Shown: positions 7,433 to 17,734, numbered from the stretch's first letter. The stretch is DNA of 27,768 nt from Chloroflexota bacterium (GCA_003353825.1 PIVW01000018.1:1-27768), one strand, 5' to 3'. The notes: generated by a model not told the origin, from the sequence alone. Numbers and translations are program-made.

Positions 7433-7843
7433 CTAAGGTGAATACTGGCGGAGTTCGCCCAATGCATTAAAAGCAGCGAGAGGAACGGTGATTTCGCTGC
7501 CGGCGGGTTCTTCGAGTGCACTCAAAACGGGCTGAATGATCGACTGTAGCGCAGGTTCGCCAACCAATTTCAAAATATGGTGGGCATTCTCGTACAGGCG
7601 TTGATCTGCAGGGTGGGTCTCCAACTCCCTGAGCAAGGGTAGGATCGCTGTATGCCCATGCTGGCATAACGCTTCGGCAGCCGCCCAGCGCACGCCAAAA
7701 TCACGATCGACCAAAGTTTCGATCAAGGTTTTCTCTGATCCTTCGCTTGCAATGTGTCCCAGGGCATGGCAGGCAGCGATACGATCATCTGTGCTAGCGT
7801 CTGGATTGCTCAAAATATCGATATAGGTTTGCAGGTCATCCAT
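7433..7843 (-). CDS. HEAT-repeat protein
   Basis: The product has 136 residues from the ATG at 7843; upstream in-frame Met codons at 7852 and 7867 are possible but lie deeper inside the epimerase gene. Helical pairs typical of HEAT/PBS-lyase repeats are visible: DDRIAACHALGHIA, DFGVRWAAAEALCQHG, ENAHHILKLVGEPAL and VPLAAFNALGELRQY, about three to four repeats. Such proteins are usually binding scaffolds, or act on phycobilin or other ligands in some subfamilies; no enzymatic residues are seen. Its start overlaps the end of the epimerase gene by 8 nt (ATGGATGA), which implies translational coupling and shared transcription from upstream of 8813. Confidence 0.7.
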   Translation of the reverse strand: MDDLQTYIDILSNPDASTDDRIAACHALGHIASEGSEKTLIETLVDRDFGVRWAAAEALCQHGHTAILPLLRELETHPADQRLYENAHHILKLVGEPALQSIIQPVLSALEEPAGSEITVPLAAFNALGELRQYSP

Positions 7844-8813
7844 TTCGCACATCCTCTTCACCTGCAATCACCTGCCTCATCCATTCATATTCACGTGTCA
7901 ATCCCTCTGCCAACGCAACCTTTGGACGCCAGCCAAGCACTTGGGCAGAGTGGGATGCGTCCGCCCACGTATGCCGGACATCGCCCGCTTGCTCTCCCAA
8001 TTGCTCGATAATAATCGGACGATCGACAACAGAGCGCATGAGATCGATGAGATCGTTGAGGATGATGCGACTGCCGCCACCCAGGTTGTAAACTCCACCT
8101 TTAGCTTCGGGCGTCATGCCGGCAGCGATAGTTCCCTCGACGATATCCTCGACGAAAGTGAAGTCGCGTGTCTGTAGGCCATTGCCATAGAGCAGGATCG
8201 ATTTGCCTGCCAGTATCGCCCGAAAGAAACGGTGAAACGCCATATCGGGACGCTGGCGGGGGCCGTACACTGTGAAATAACGCACAACGGTCGTGGGAAC
8301 ATCAAAGTCGAGACGGTAACTGTTGCAAAGATGTTCAGCCGCCAGCTTGGTAATAGCATATGGAGAACGTGGTTGGGGGCAGGTGCTTTCACGCCACGGC
8401 ATTTCCGGCGCATCCCCATAAACCGATGAGGAGCCAGCAAATACGAGTTGTTGGATTGGCTGTTTTACACATGCGTGCAAGAGCCTTTCGGTCGCCAACA
8501 CGTTGTTATAGGTGTAGGCAGCAAATTCTTCACCCCAGCTCTTGCGCACACCTGGCTGTCCTGCGATATGGAATACGACTTCGATGTCCTCCAACAGTGG
8601 CGCCAGCTCGAGTTCACTGAGATCGCCTTCAACGAATTGGAAGCGTTCTGAACTCAGGGACGATGACAGATTTCGGCGCTTGATGTCAATGTCGTAATAG
8701 GGCGTGAAGCAATCTATTCCCAGCACTTCGTGGCCTTGGATTAACAAGCTATCACTTAAATGAGATCCTACAAATCCGGCACAACCGGTCACTAAACATT
8801 TCATAACGGGCAT
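7836..8813 (-). CDS. NAD-dependent sugar-nucleotide epimerase/dehydratase (UDP-glucuronate 4-epimerase-like)
   Basis: The product has 325 residues. It is an extended short-chain dehydrogenase: the NAD-binding motif GCAGFVG is at residues 10-16, the catalytic Ser is in GSSSVYG (128-133), and Tyr152 and Lys156 form YAITK. The TPYYDIDIKRRNL stretch after the second strand and the RYFTVYGPRQRPDM and RDFTFVEDIVEG stretches resemble UDP-glucuronate 4-epimerases and related enzymes, so a 4-epimerase is likely; the exact sugar is not certain. GAGG lies 4 nt before the ATG at 8813, supporting that start over the Met three codons later. It probably serves envelope or exopolysaccharide synthesis. It overlaps the HEAT-repeat gene. 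Confidence 0.8.
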   Translation of the reverse strand: MPVMKCLVTGCAGFVGSHLSDSLLIQGHEVLGIDCFTPYYDIDIKRRNLSSSLSSERFQFVEGDLSELELAPLLEDIEVVFHIAGQPGVRKSWGEEFAAYTYNNVLATERLLHACVKQPIQQLVFAGSSSVYGDAPEMPWRESTCPQPRSPYAITKLAAEHLCNSYRLDFDVPTTVVRYFTVYGPRQRPDMAFHRFFRAILAGKSILLYGNGLQTRDFTFVEDIVEGTIAAGMTPEAKGGVYNLGGGSRIILNDLIDLMRSVVDRPIIIEQLGEQAGDVRHTWADASHSAQVLGWRPKVALAEGLTREYEWMRQVIAGEEDVRNG

Positions 8814-8898
8814 GGTACCTCATGGCTTGTGCTAAGACAAAGTCTGTTTAATCTTGTAACTGCCAGGGTTGGCTCATTGACCAAGAATCTTCACAAAT

Positions 8899-8988
8899 GC
8901 CGGCCAGCAAAGTAGATAAGGAACAAGTAAATAAGGGAGTTTAGCATCTGGTGCAGCGATTGCCTTGGCTACTTATTGCCTTGTCTAC
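8899..8988. repeat. GCCGGCC-led imperfect inverted repeat with GTAGAYAAGG units
   Basis: GCCGGCC (8899-8905) is followed by an arm GTAGATAAGG plus AACAAGTAAATAAGG (8912-8936). A second arm at 8963-8988 is its imperfect reverse complement (reading GTAGACAAGG, then CAATAAGTAGCCAAGG on the minus strand). A related copy in the opposite orientation lies at 25853-25932. It occupies the gap between the divergent epimerase and mutS2 genes, close to their promoters. Confidence 0.55.
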
Positions 8989-9030
8989 AGATCGCCCCTT
9001 GACACAATTTATGCTATGCTTTTCGTTCTT

Positions 9031-11418
9031 ATGAACGAACATACGCTCCGAGTTCTCGAATTCGATAAGATCCTAAATAAACTTGCTCGATTCTGTAGCT
9101 TTGAGATCAGCAAGGAATTGGCCGAGAATTGGCGTCCATCCGCCGATCTGGGCGAGGCTCGACTCTGGCAACAGGAGACCGAAGAGGCGCGTAGCTTGCT
9201 CTCACAACAGACGGAACTGCACTTGGGTGGTGTTCACGATCTACGTGCGATTTTAGAACAGGCTGAACGGGGCGGAACCCTCGCTCCCCTCGATTTGATC
9301 TCAGTTCATTCCACTATTCTTCGTACCCGCCGGTTGCGGCATATCCTCATTGGCAATGCTGCCCAATTCCCGGCTCTGGCAGAATGGGGCGAATTACTGC
9401 AGGACCTGGAACATGTCGCCGCTGAAATCGGACGTGCCATTAGCGAGCGCGGTGAGGTGATGGACAGCGCCAGCCCCAAATTATCGCGCCTGCGCTCGGA
9501 AGTGCGCGTTTTGCAAGATCGTCTGCAATCACGCATTCAACGGATCGCCACCAATCCAGACAACGCCATCTATTTACAAGAAGCAATTGTAACGCAGCGG
9601 CAGGGACGTTACGTGCTACCGGTCCGATCAGAGTTCAAGGGTCGGATACCGGGTATCGTACATGACCAGTCGGGCAGTGGCGCCACACTTTTTGTCGAAC
9701 CACTCGGCATTGTCGATCTCAATAACGATTGGCGGCGAAGACAGATGGAAGAGCAGGAAGAAGTCAAACGCATTTTGCGTGAGCTGACCGAACTGGTAGC
9801 AGATGAGGCCCTCTATATCCGTACATCGCTCGCCGCTTTGAGTAGCCTGGATCTTATCCTGGCTCGAGCGCATTTTGCCGACGACTTACACGCCAATCAG
9901 CCAGAACTGCTGGGTTTTCAGCGACGGGCCGAGTTAAAACCAGAGCAACACCCAGGTGTTCTCATGGACTTGCGCAAGGCACGCCATCCTTTACTCGATC
10001 ACGAGACTGTCGTTCCCATCGATTTTCACTATGGCTATGACTATTTCATCATCGTCATTACCGGGCCCAATACCGGCGGAAAAACGGTTAGTCTGAAGAC
10101 CGCCGGTTTGCTGGCGTTGATGGCTCAAGCAGGTATGGCTATTCCGGCCAAACCGGGCTCACGTCTGACACTGTTCGAGCATATCTATGCAGATATAGGC
10201 GACGAACAGAGCATCGAACAGAGTTTGAGTACTTTCTCATCGCACATGACTAACATCGTCCGCATTTTGCACGAGGCCACACCACATAGTCTGGTGCTCT
10301 TCGACGAGTTGGGGGCAGGAACCGACCCGGAGGAAGGCTCCGCTCTGGCACGTGCTTTACTCACACATCTGCGAGATAGTGGCATCCCTACAGCCGCCAC
10401 CACGCACTATTCAGAGGTAAAGCTCTTCGCACACAACACAGAGGGGATCGTCAATGCCTCGGTGGAGTTCGATCTGGAAAGCTTGAGCCCCACCTACGAG
10501 CTTACCATCGGCCTGCCCGGTCGCTCTAATGCACTAGCCATCGCCCGGCGCCTGGGGTTACCTCGCTCTATCGCCGACGGCGCCGAAAATATGGTGGACC
10601 CAGAGAGCTTGGCCGCCGACACCTTGCTAGAAGAAATCCGCAGCGCCCGTGACGCCACACGCCAATCCCAACAAAAAGCTGAGGCCCTTGAGCGCATGGT
10701 TGCGGCCCGTGAAGCGGCATTGCGGGCACAACTCGCCAAAATCGAAGAAGCTCGGCGGGCAGTGCTCAACGAGGCGCGAGAGGAGGCACGGGCGGAGCTT
10801 GTGGCTATAAACTCTGAGATATCACGTATTCGTTCTCGCTTGGGCAAGGGCGCGCCCACACAACACGATCGCTTCTTGATCGAAGCTGAAAAAGCACTAC
10901 AGCAACGCCTGGACACGGAACGGGCGTTACCCGAAGAGGTTGGTGCTATGCCCGAGCGTCTGACCGGCCCCGTCCGGGTTGGCGATATCGTCTGGGTGCA
11001 CAGCCTTCAGGCCAGCGGACAGGTACAAGATGTCTTAAGTGAAAATGAGCTGGAGGTTCAGGTTGGTTCGTTCAGACTCAAAGTGCCGGTAGATAGCGTG
11101 GAATTGAGAGAGAGACCGCATGCAGAACCGGCCAGCTCGGGGGGGACACATGTACGCGTGCAAGCTTCTCCAGGCATGGAATTGGATATGCGAGGGATGC
11201 GTGTCGAAGAGACTTTGGAAACTCTGGACGAATATATCGATTCGGCATACCTGGCCGAACTACCCTGGGTGCGGATCATCCACGGTAAAGGTACAGGTGC
11301 GCTGCGCCAGGTAGTTCGCGATGTCTTACGCAACCATCCGGTCGTGGCTAAGTTCCGAAGTGGAGAGCAGGGTGAAGGCGGGGATGGCGTGACAGTGGCG
11401 CACTTCGTCAGCAAATAA
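9031..11418 (+). CDS. mutS2: Endonuclease MutS2
   Basis: The product has 795 residues from ATG 9031, near the family's usual length of about 780-800; in-frame Met at 9016 is an alternative and no Shine-Dalgarno decides. The N-terminal clamp begins with LRVLEFDKILNKLA. The ATPase has Walker A GPNTGGKT (345-352) and Walker B LVLFDELGAG (Asp425, Glu426), plus a TTHYSEVK strand. A coiled-coil stretch covers about residues 530-610. The C-terminal Smr nuclease domain has LDMRG (718-722) and HGKGTG (751-756). MutS2 binds branched DNA or stalled collided ribosomes and limits recombination or rescues ribosomes, depending on species. A TTGACA sits at 8999-9004 without a well-placed -10. Its last 11 bases overlap the end of the convergent methyltransferase gene. 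Confidence 0.95.
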   Translation: MNEHTLRVLEFDKILNKLARFCSFEISKELAENWRPSADLGEARLWQQETEEARSLLSQQTELHLGGVHDLRAILEQAERGGTLAPLDLISVHSTILRTRRLRHILIGNAAQFPALAEWGELLQDLEHVAAEIGRAISERGEVMDSASPKLSRLRSEVRVLQDRLQSRIQRIATNPDNAIYLQEAIVTQRQGRYVLPVRSEFKGRIPGIVHDQSGSGATLFVEPLGIVDLNNDWRRRQMEEQEEVKRILRELTELVADEALYIRTSLAALSSLDLILARAHFADDLHANQPELLGFQRRAELKPEQHPGVLMDLRKARHPLLDHETVVPIDFHYGYDYFIIVITGPNTGGKTVSLKTAGLLALMAQAGMAIPAKPGSRLTLFEHIYADIGDEQSIEQSLSTFSSHMTNIVRILHEATPHSLVLFDELGAGTDPEEGSALARALLTHLRDSGIPTAATTHYSEVKLFAHNTEGIVNASVEFDLESLSPTYELTIGLPGRSNALAIARRLGLPRSIADGAENMVDPESLAADTLLEEIRSARDATRQSQQKAEALERMVAAREAALRAQLAKIEEARRAVLNEAREEARAELVAINSEISRIRSRLGKGAPTQHDRFLIEAEKALQQRLDTERALPEEVGAMPERLTGPVRVGDIVWVHSLQASGQVQDVLSENELEVQVGSFRLKVPVDSVELRERPHAEPASSGGTHVRVQASPGMELDMRGMRVEETLETLDEYIDSAYLAELPWVRIIHGKGTGALRQVVRDVLRNHPVVAKFRSGEQGEGGDGVTVAHFVSK

Positions 11419-12007
11419 GGCGCCACAACCACCAATCAGCCTTTCGTTCTCCCTGCCAGCCTTGCTGACACCACTCCACTGTCAGGAAAGGGCTGAAGAC
11501 TGCTTCGATTTGTTCGGGTTCTACACCCGGAGGACCACCCTGCTCAGGATAAGTTCGGGGATGAACAGCGTATAACAAGAAATAGCCATCCACGCTAAGG
11601 CGCCGCAGCAAAGCAGCCGCATACGCCTGTTGCTGTTCAGACGTCAACCCATGGAAACAACCTACGTCCAATGCGATGCTAAACGGCTGTCGAAGCAGAT
11701 GAAGATCAGTGGCGCTGGCTTGTACGCCAACCCACCCTAAGTCCTCTGCCTCAGCCAGTGTTAGCGCCCGCCGCAGTGCAACCTGCGATAAATCAAGTCC
11801 TACGACACGATAGCCCCACCGCGCCAATTCCCGACCATGGGTACCAGTGCCACAGCCGATGTCGATAGCCCAACCACCATGATTAGGATGAGCGCGGGCG
11901 AATGATGCGATCTCGGGCGCTACGGTGCCCTGATCCCATGGCGTGGTGCCTTCGCTGTAGCGAGAATCCCACCAGTCTGCTGAATTGAGCTCGGTGTCGG
12001 TAATCAT
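11408..12007 (-). CDS. Class I SAM-dependent methyltransferase (TehB/TPMT-like)
   Basis: The product has 199 residues. Motif I is AIDIGCGTGTHGREL (about residues 48-62), followed by an acidic residue in GLDLS, and IALDVGCFHGL as motif IV, a pattern typical of the thiopurine methyltransferase/TehB-like group. The N-terminal WWDSRYSEGTTPWDQG stretch also fits that group. Substrates of relatives are thiols, tellurite and other small molecules; the one here is unknown. AAGGA lies very close to the ATG at 12007, so the start is only moderately sure. The 3' end overlaps mutS2 by 11 nt in convergent orientation, which leaves no room for terminators between them. Confidence 0.8.
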   Translation of the reverse strand: MITDTELNSADWWDSRYSEGTTPWDQGTVAPEIASFARAHPNHGGWAIDIGCGTGTHGRELARWGYRVVGLDLSQVALRRALTLAEAEDLGWVGVQASATDLHLLRQPFSIALDVGCFHGLTSEQQQAYAAALLRRLSVDGYFLLYAVHPRTYPEQGGPPGVEPEQIEAVFSPFLTVEWCQQGWQGERKADWWLWRLIC

Positions 12008-12118
12008 GTCCTTGTGATAAGTATTTGGGGTTGTGTTGGCAAGCCGTTGTTTTGCTAACAGATAAGGAGGCCCGCTGCTAAAGCCAGGTTTCTAGCAAAA
12101 ACGCTGTTTCACGCTAAC

Positions 12119-12660
12119 TCAAGCGACTGCCTCTGTATCGACTACTTGCACGAGTTGCAGTTCGACAGACATATTGATCTTGTCACCAACCAGCCATCCG
12201 CCTGTCTCCAGGCCCACATTCCAGGTGATTCCGAAATCCTTGCGGCTAATACTGGTGTTGGCATTCATCGCACGACGCTGATTTCCCCAGGGTCTTTACC
12301 TTGGCCGGCGTCGACAACATCCCAGACGATCTCACGCTTGGCGTCACGAATGGTCAGATCACCATAAACTTTGTAATGGTCATCGCCTACACGCTCAACT
12401 CGGCTGCTGTGGAAAGTAATTTTGGGATAGGTATCCACATCAAAGAAATCTGGGGAACGGAGGTGTGTATCACGATCGTCATCATTGCTGGAAATGCTGT
12501 TCACATCCACGCTCCCTTCGACTGAAGAGGAAAGTGGATCATCTGCACTCAGGTCAATGGCGCCTTCAAAACTGCCGAAGCGACCGCGCACGGTGGTGAA
12601 CATCATGTGTTTGACGGTAAACTCTATATTGCTATGGGTAGGATCGATATTCCAAGACAT
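12119..12660 (-). pseudogene. YceI family protein, broken by a one-base frameshift
   Basis: The first frame from ATG 12660 (AGGAG 8 nt upstream) gives YceI from MSWNIDPTHSNIEFTVKHMM onward through RSPDFFDVDTYPKITF and runs to DPGEISVV. The expected YceI continuation, NQRRAMNANTSISRKDFG, then TWNVGLETGGWLVGDKIN, is present in another frame down to the stop at 12121-12119. Adding one base at CCCCAGGGTC (12285-12294, plus strand) would restore DPWGNQRR and a 180-residue protein, a normal YceI length. YceI proteins are lipocalin-like and bind isoprenoid-type ligands; no signal peptide is present here, so it would be cytoplasmic. The short in-frame version ends at 12265. Because the lesion is at a C/G run, sequence error is as likely as real inactivation. 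Confidence 0.75.
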
Positions 12661-12729
12661 GGGTGATTCTCCTAAGAAATGATGTAGTTTCAGCTGGGTC
12701 TCGAATGGTTGACATTGATTTAGATCAGC

Positions 12730-12785
12730 ACGTAAAACGTGAAGACGTGACGTCGTTTTGCCAGGCCACCATTCACGTTTTACGT
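12730..12785. repeat. Inverted repeat of ACGTAAAACGTGAA
   Basis: A 14-nt arm at 12730-12743 is perfectly complementary to 12772-12785, with a 28-nt loop containing a GACGTGACGTC-like core. The right side continues with further TTTCACGTTT-type units to about 12800. The same motif family forms a tandem array at 23721-23805. It lies just upstream of the yceI ribosome site. Confidence 0.6.
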
Positions 12786-12870
12786 TTTCACGTTTCGTGA
12801 GGCACCGACACTCGAAATCCTAAAGACTTATGCTGTATTTGATGCCGCTAGGTTACTACAGCCTAATCTC

Positions 12871-13083
12871 TTAATGCTGTCCCCAAGCATACTTGTTCTT
12901 TGGATATATCTCAAGAAGACTATCTGGCGCCTGAAATCGGGTCTGCTTGCGATGATCAGACGAAACCTGGCCGGGTGTCGAAAGCACAAAAATAGAATCG
13001 GCCATATCCGCCACCAGAAATGCCTCGTACCCATCTCACAGCGATTCGTCGCACTTCTTGGAAATAACTCGAACTCGCTCCAT
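12871..13083 (-). pseudogene. Small ORF with an in-frame TGA, unknown function
   Basis: From ATG 13083 the frame reads MERVRVISKKCDESL, meets TGA (13038-13036), then continues open for 54 codons with ordinary protein-like composition (DGYEAFLVADMADSIFVLS, then APDSLLEIYPKN) to TAA at 12873-12871. Replacing TGA by TGG would give a 70-residue protein. I do not recognise a family. The overlapping 96-codon frame in another phase (12828-13118) looks less protein-like. The ORF begins 48 nt after an attC-like hairpin read on the same strand, the position expected of an integron cassette gene. It may instead be chance. Confidence 0.3.
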
Positions 13084-13130
13084 AGTGTATTCATGGCCTC
13101 TAGGCTCATTCTGGCCAATAGGGGCAGGCC

Positions 13131-13180
13131 AACGTTCAGGTTCAGCGGACGGCGTGCCGCCGCCGCTGAACCTGAACGTT
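13131..13180. repeat. Long hairpin with attC-like ends
   Basis: Two 18-nt arms, AACGTTCAGGTTCAGCGG (13131-13148) and its exact reverse complement (13163-13180), enclose 14 nt that contain a second small stem CGGC/GCCG. Outside the arms the left side reads GGCC before AAC and the right side reads AGCT after GTT, so the ends resemble the RYYYAAC and GTTRRRY boxes of integron attC sites with one mismatch each. No integrase is present in the window. The element may be a cassette site, or one of the many palindromic repeats of such genomes. Confidence 0.5.
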
Positions 13181-13236
13181 AGCTTTCCATTCTTTTGCTG
13201 CCCTGTCTGAAGCCCTCGAAGACGTTTATGCTACAA

Positions 13237-15831
<2,595 letters not shown>

Positions 15832-16014
15832 CTGACCTGTATCGGTGTCCCGGTAGCGAAACTTCTCTCGATCATTTACCAGGCTGAGGATGCGATGGTT
15901 GCTGATCGCCACGCGGAATAGGCAGGGGGCCAGGTACTTCAATGACCCCAGCCCATCACCCACCTGCCGGCAATTCACAACCCAATTCTTAGTCCAAACC
16001 GCTGAGGGAATATC
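15832..16014 (-). pseudogene. IS91-like transposase fragment
   Basis: On the minus strand this stretch encodes DIPSAVWTKNWVVNCRQVG, then GSLKYLAPCLFRVAISN, then HRILSLVNDREKFRYRDTDTG. This matches my memory of the conserved C-terminal region of IS91-family (Y2, HUH) transposases, where a LKYLAPYVFRVAISN-like block is typical. Only about 60 residues remain; the catalytic tyrosines and HUH motif are absent, so it is a dead remnant. It abuts the IS630-like remnant on the other strand. Confidence 0.65.
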
Positions 16015-16040
16015 GTCGAAACATATCGACGGTGTGGCAT

Positions 16041-16182
16041 CAGAACAGGAAGAATGGATGCAGATGATTTGGCCTGAAATCATGCGTTTCGCCAAAGAAA
16101 AGGGGTCGATGGTGTTGTTTGGGGACGAAGTCAGCCTTGCTCAGTGGGGCTCTCTCAGCTCATTGCCATCTTTTCGGGGGCA
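16041..16182 (+). pseudogene. IS630-like transposase fragment
   Basis: The plus-strand frame reads SEQEEWMQMIWPEIMRFAKE, then KGSMVLFGDEVSLAQWGSLS, and ends near FRGQ. This resembles the central DDE region of IS630-family transposases, with the second catalytic Asp in GDEVSLAQWG. Neither the N-terminal helix-turn-helix nor the third catalytic residue remains. Its end overlaps the promoter of the next gene at 16163-16191, so that promoter was formed from transposase sequence. Confidence 0.6.
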
Positions 16183-16191
16183 GTGTATTAT
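16163..16191 (+). promoter_or_regulatory. Sigma70-type promoter for the single-pass membrane protein
   Basis: TTGCCA (16163-16168) and TATTAT (16186-16191) are separated by 17 nt. The predicted start is near 16198, about 40 nt before the ATG at 16239, so the poly-C tract at 16207-16217 is in the 5' leader. Confidence 0.5.
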
Positions 16192-16206
16192 ATTCTCATC
16201 TTATTT

Positions 16207-16217
16207 CCCCCCCCCCC
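16207..16217 (+). repeat. Homopolymer of 11 C in the 5' leader
   Basis: Eleven consecutive C, then TCTT and five more C, lie between the promoter at 16163-16191 and the GAGGTG ribosome site of the gene at 16239. Tracts of this length are prone to slippage in replication and to sequencing error. Confidence 0.8.
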
Positions 16218-16238
16218 TCTTCCCCCGAGGTGATACTG

Positions 16239-16841
16239 ATGGTGGATTGGATAATCGTAAGTTCTTGGCTCATAGAAGGCGTGATTGTTGCCTGTTTTGT
16301 GATCGCAGGTTACTACATTGCCACACGCTTGTTCGGAAAGAAGCCTGACACCTCTCAGCAGATAGAAGATACCGCAGATAGGCAGGCTTTCACAGAGGCG
16401 GACACCGTTCCAGTGCAGACAATTTCGCAAACGGAGCCTCCAACCCTGTCCATTCAGCAAGCTTTAACAGCACCACTTGAATCAGATCAAAGCGTCGGAT
16501 ACCCTCCTGTACGCTATGCATTCGATTTCAATGAGGATGATCAGTTGTCGATTGTCCTGGAAATGCCGGTCTCTATGTTAGAGCATGATTCCGATTTGGC
16601 GGAAGTTTGGGTAGACACCATTGGCTGGGCTCAAATCGAACATAAGAACAGGCTTCAGCATAGAGAGCGCCCTATTGCTCCATCGCCGATGTCCGGACCT
16701 GTCTACAGTAATGAGGAGTCTGAACGTACATATGATCTGCAAGATCAACTTGATGCGGTTTTGATTCGCTTACAACAGGCAGCAACTCGCAGGCAGTACC
16801 TTCGCACATCTCTCAATGAGAGCTTCGCCGAACCCGAGTAG
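16239..16841 (+). CDS. Single-pass membrane protein of unknown function
   Basis: The product has 200 residues. The ATG at 16239 is preceded by GAGGTG at 7-nt spacing, which decides the start. Residues 4-29 (WIIVSSWLIEGVIVACFVIAGYYIAT) form one hydrophobic helix, followed by a basic GKK, so the rest is probably cytoplasmic. The remainder is acidic and looks partly disordered (PDTSQQIEDT onward), then a folded-looking segment RYAFDFNEDDQLSIVLEMP, and a C-terminal coiled-coil-like helix LQDQLDAVLIRLQQAATRRQ. I do not recognise the family. It lies 48 nt upstream of radC and may be co-transcribed with it. A function in DNA repair cannot be inferred from this alone. Confidence 0.65.
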   Translation: MVDWIIVSSWLIEGVIVACFVIAGYYIATRLFGKKPDTSQQIEDTADRQAFTEADTVPVQTISQTEPPTLSIQQALTAPLESDQSVGYPPVRYAFDFNEDDQLSIVLEMPVSMLEHDSDLAEVWVDTIGWAQIEHKNRLQHRERPIAPSPMSGPVYSNEESERTYDLQDQLDAVLIRLQQAATRRQYLRTSLNESFAEPE

Positions 16842-16889
16842 AAACGCAAGCCAACCAATCTCTCGCCTACGCCCCCCTCTGTCCCATCC

Positions 16890-17609
16890 ATGCCTGACTC
16901 GTCCGTTCAGCATCCTTACTACACAATCCACGATCTACCTGAAGATTCACGCCCTCGAGAGCGCTTGAAGCGCTTGGGCGCGCAATCACTCAGCGATCCC
17001 GAATTACTTGCAATTGTGCTCCGAAGCGGGACACCTGGCACAAATGTGATCGATATGTCTACACAGTTGATACGCCAATACCAGGGCCTGCCTGCCATGG
17101 CGCAAGCCAGCATTGAAGATCTATGCAGCCACCATGGCGTGGGTGAGGCCAAGGCGGCACAGATCCTGGCCGCAATCGAAATAGGACGGCGTATCATCTT
17201 GGCTGCACCCGAGGCCAGACCTCAGGTACGTTCAGCCAACGACGTAGCCCAGTTGCTTATGGCAGAACTGGCTTATGCGGATCAGGAACATGTCAAAGTC
17301 GTACTGATCGACACCCGAAATTACGTGATATCCATGCCCACGATCTACAAGGGGTCGCTCAACACTGCCCATATACGCATTGGAGAATTGTTTAAAGAGG
17401 CGATTCGTCGCAATGCTGCAGCCTTGATCGTCGCTCATAATCATCCCAGTGGTGATCCTACACCTTCCCCCGAAGACATAACGCTCACCCGACAGATCGT
17501 AGATGCAGGCAAGCTGCTTAACATCCAGGTGCTAGATCATTTGGTTTTGGGGCATCAGCGCTGGGTGAGTTTGAAAGAAAAAGGGCTGGGCTTCGCTCGC
17601 GAGAAATAA
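16890..17609 (+). CDS. radC: DNA repair protein RadC (JAB/MPN domain)
   Basis: The product has 239 residues, typical for RadC. The N-terminal part has [22 protein letters not shown] and a helix-hairpin-helix-like stretch [15 protein letters not shown] (81-95). The JAMM metal site is seen in [16 protein letters not shown] with His183, His185 and Asp196, and Glu134 in DQEHVKVV is a likely partner. The biochemical role of RadC is still debated; the family was named for repair and is often found with mobile elements. The ATG at 16890 has no strong Shine-Dalgarno. It lies 48 nt after the membrane-protein gene and shares its direction with glpK downstream. Confidence 0.92.
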   Translation: MPDSSVQHPYYTIHDLPEDSRPRERLKRLGAQSLSDPELLAIVLRSGTPGTNVIDMSTQLIRQYQGLPAMAQASIEDLCSHHGVGEAKAAQILAAIEIGRRIILAAPEARPQVRSANDVAQLLMAELAYADQEHVKVVLIDTRNYVISMPTIYKGSLNTAHIRIGELFKEAIRRNAAALIVAHNHPSGDPTPSPEDITLTRQIVDAGKLLNIQVLDHLVLGHQRWVSLKEKGLGFAREK

Positions 17610-17705
17610 AAGATTCTGGCCATCGGCTTCACTGTCCTTGCCGGCGCCTTCGCCGTGGGCGAGACCACAGGGGGCTCCTTTATCACACATGCTCAGACAT
17701 TTTGT

Positions 17706-17734
17706 TTGACATGAATGCAGAAAATTGTTACGGT
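17706..17734 (+). promoter_or_regulatory. Probable promoter for glpK
   Basis: TTGACA at 17706-17711 matches the -35 consensus fully. At 17-nt spacing the -10 is only TACGGT (17729-17734). The start would be near 17741, very close to the GGAGG ribosome site at 17745-17749. The weak -10 suggests dependence on an activator. Confidence 0.35.

Noticed and set aside
8999..9020. TTGACA with TATGCT as a mutS2 promoter
   Set aside because: The possible -10 hexamers are about 5 to 10 nt from the -35, far short of the 16-18 nt needed.
12008..12118. Possible second attC-like or GGTTTCT-type repeat between the methyltransferase and yceI
   Set aside because: Only weak partial symmetry (AGCAAAAACG/CGTTTTTGCT-like pieces) was found; not enough for a call.
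12828..13118. A 96-codon minus-strand frame after the attC-like hairpin
   Set aside because: Its composition (many Arg, Phe, Trp, Cys) looks unlike a real protein; the overlapping frame at 12871-13083 is more protein-like despite its TGA.
17610..17700. GCGCC-type hairpin after radC as a terminator
   Set aside because: The CGGCG/CGCCG stem is only 5 bp and no T-run follows.
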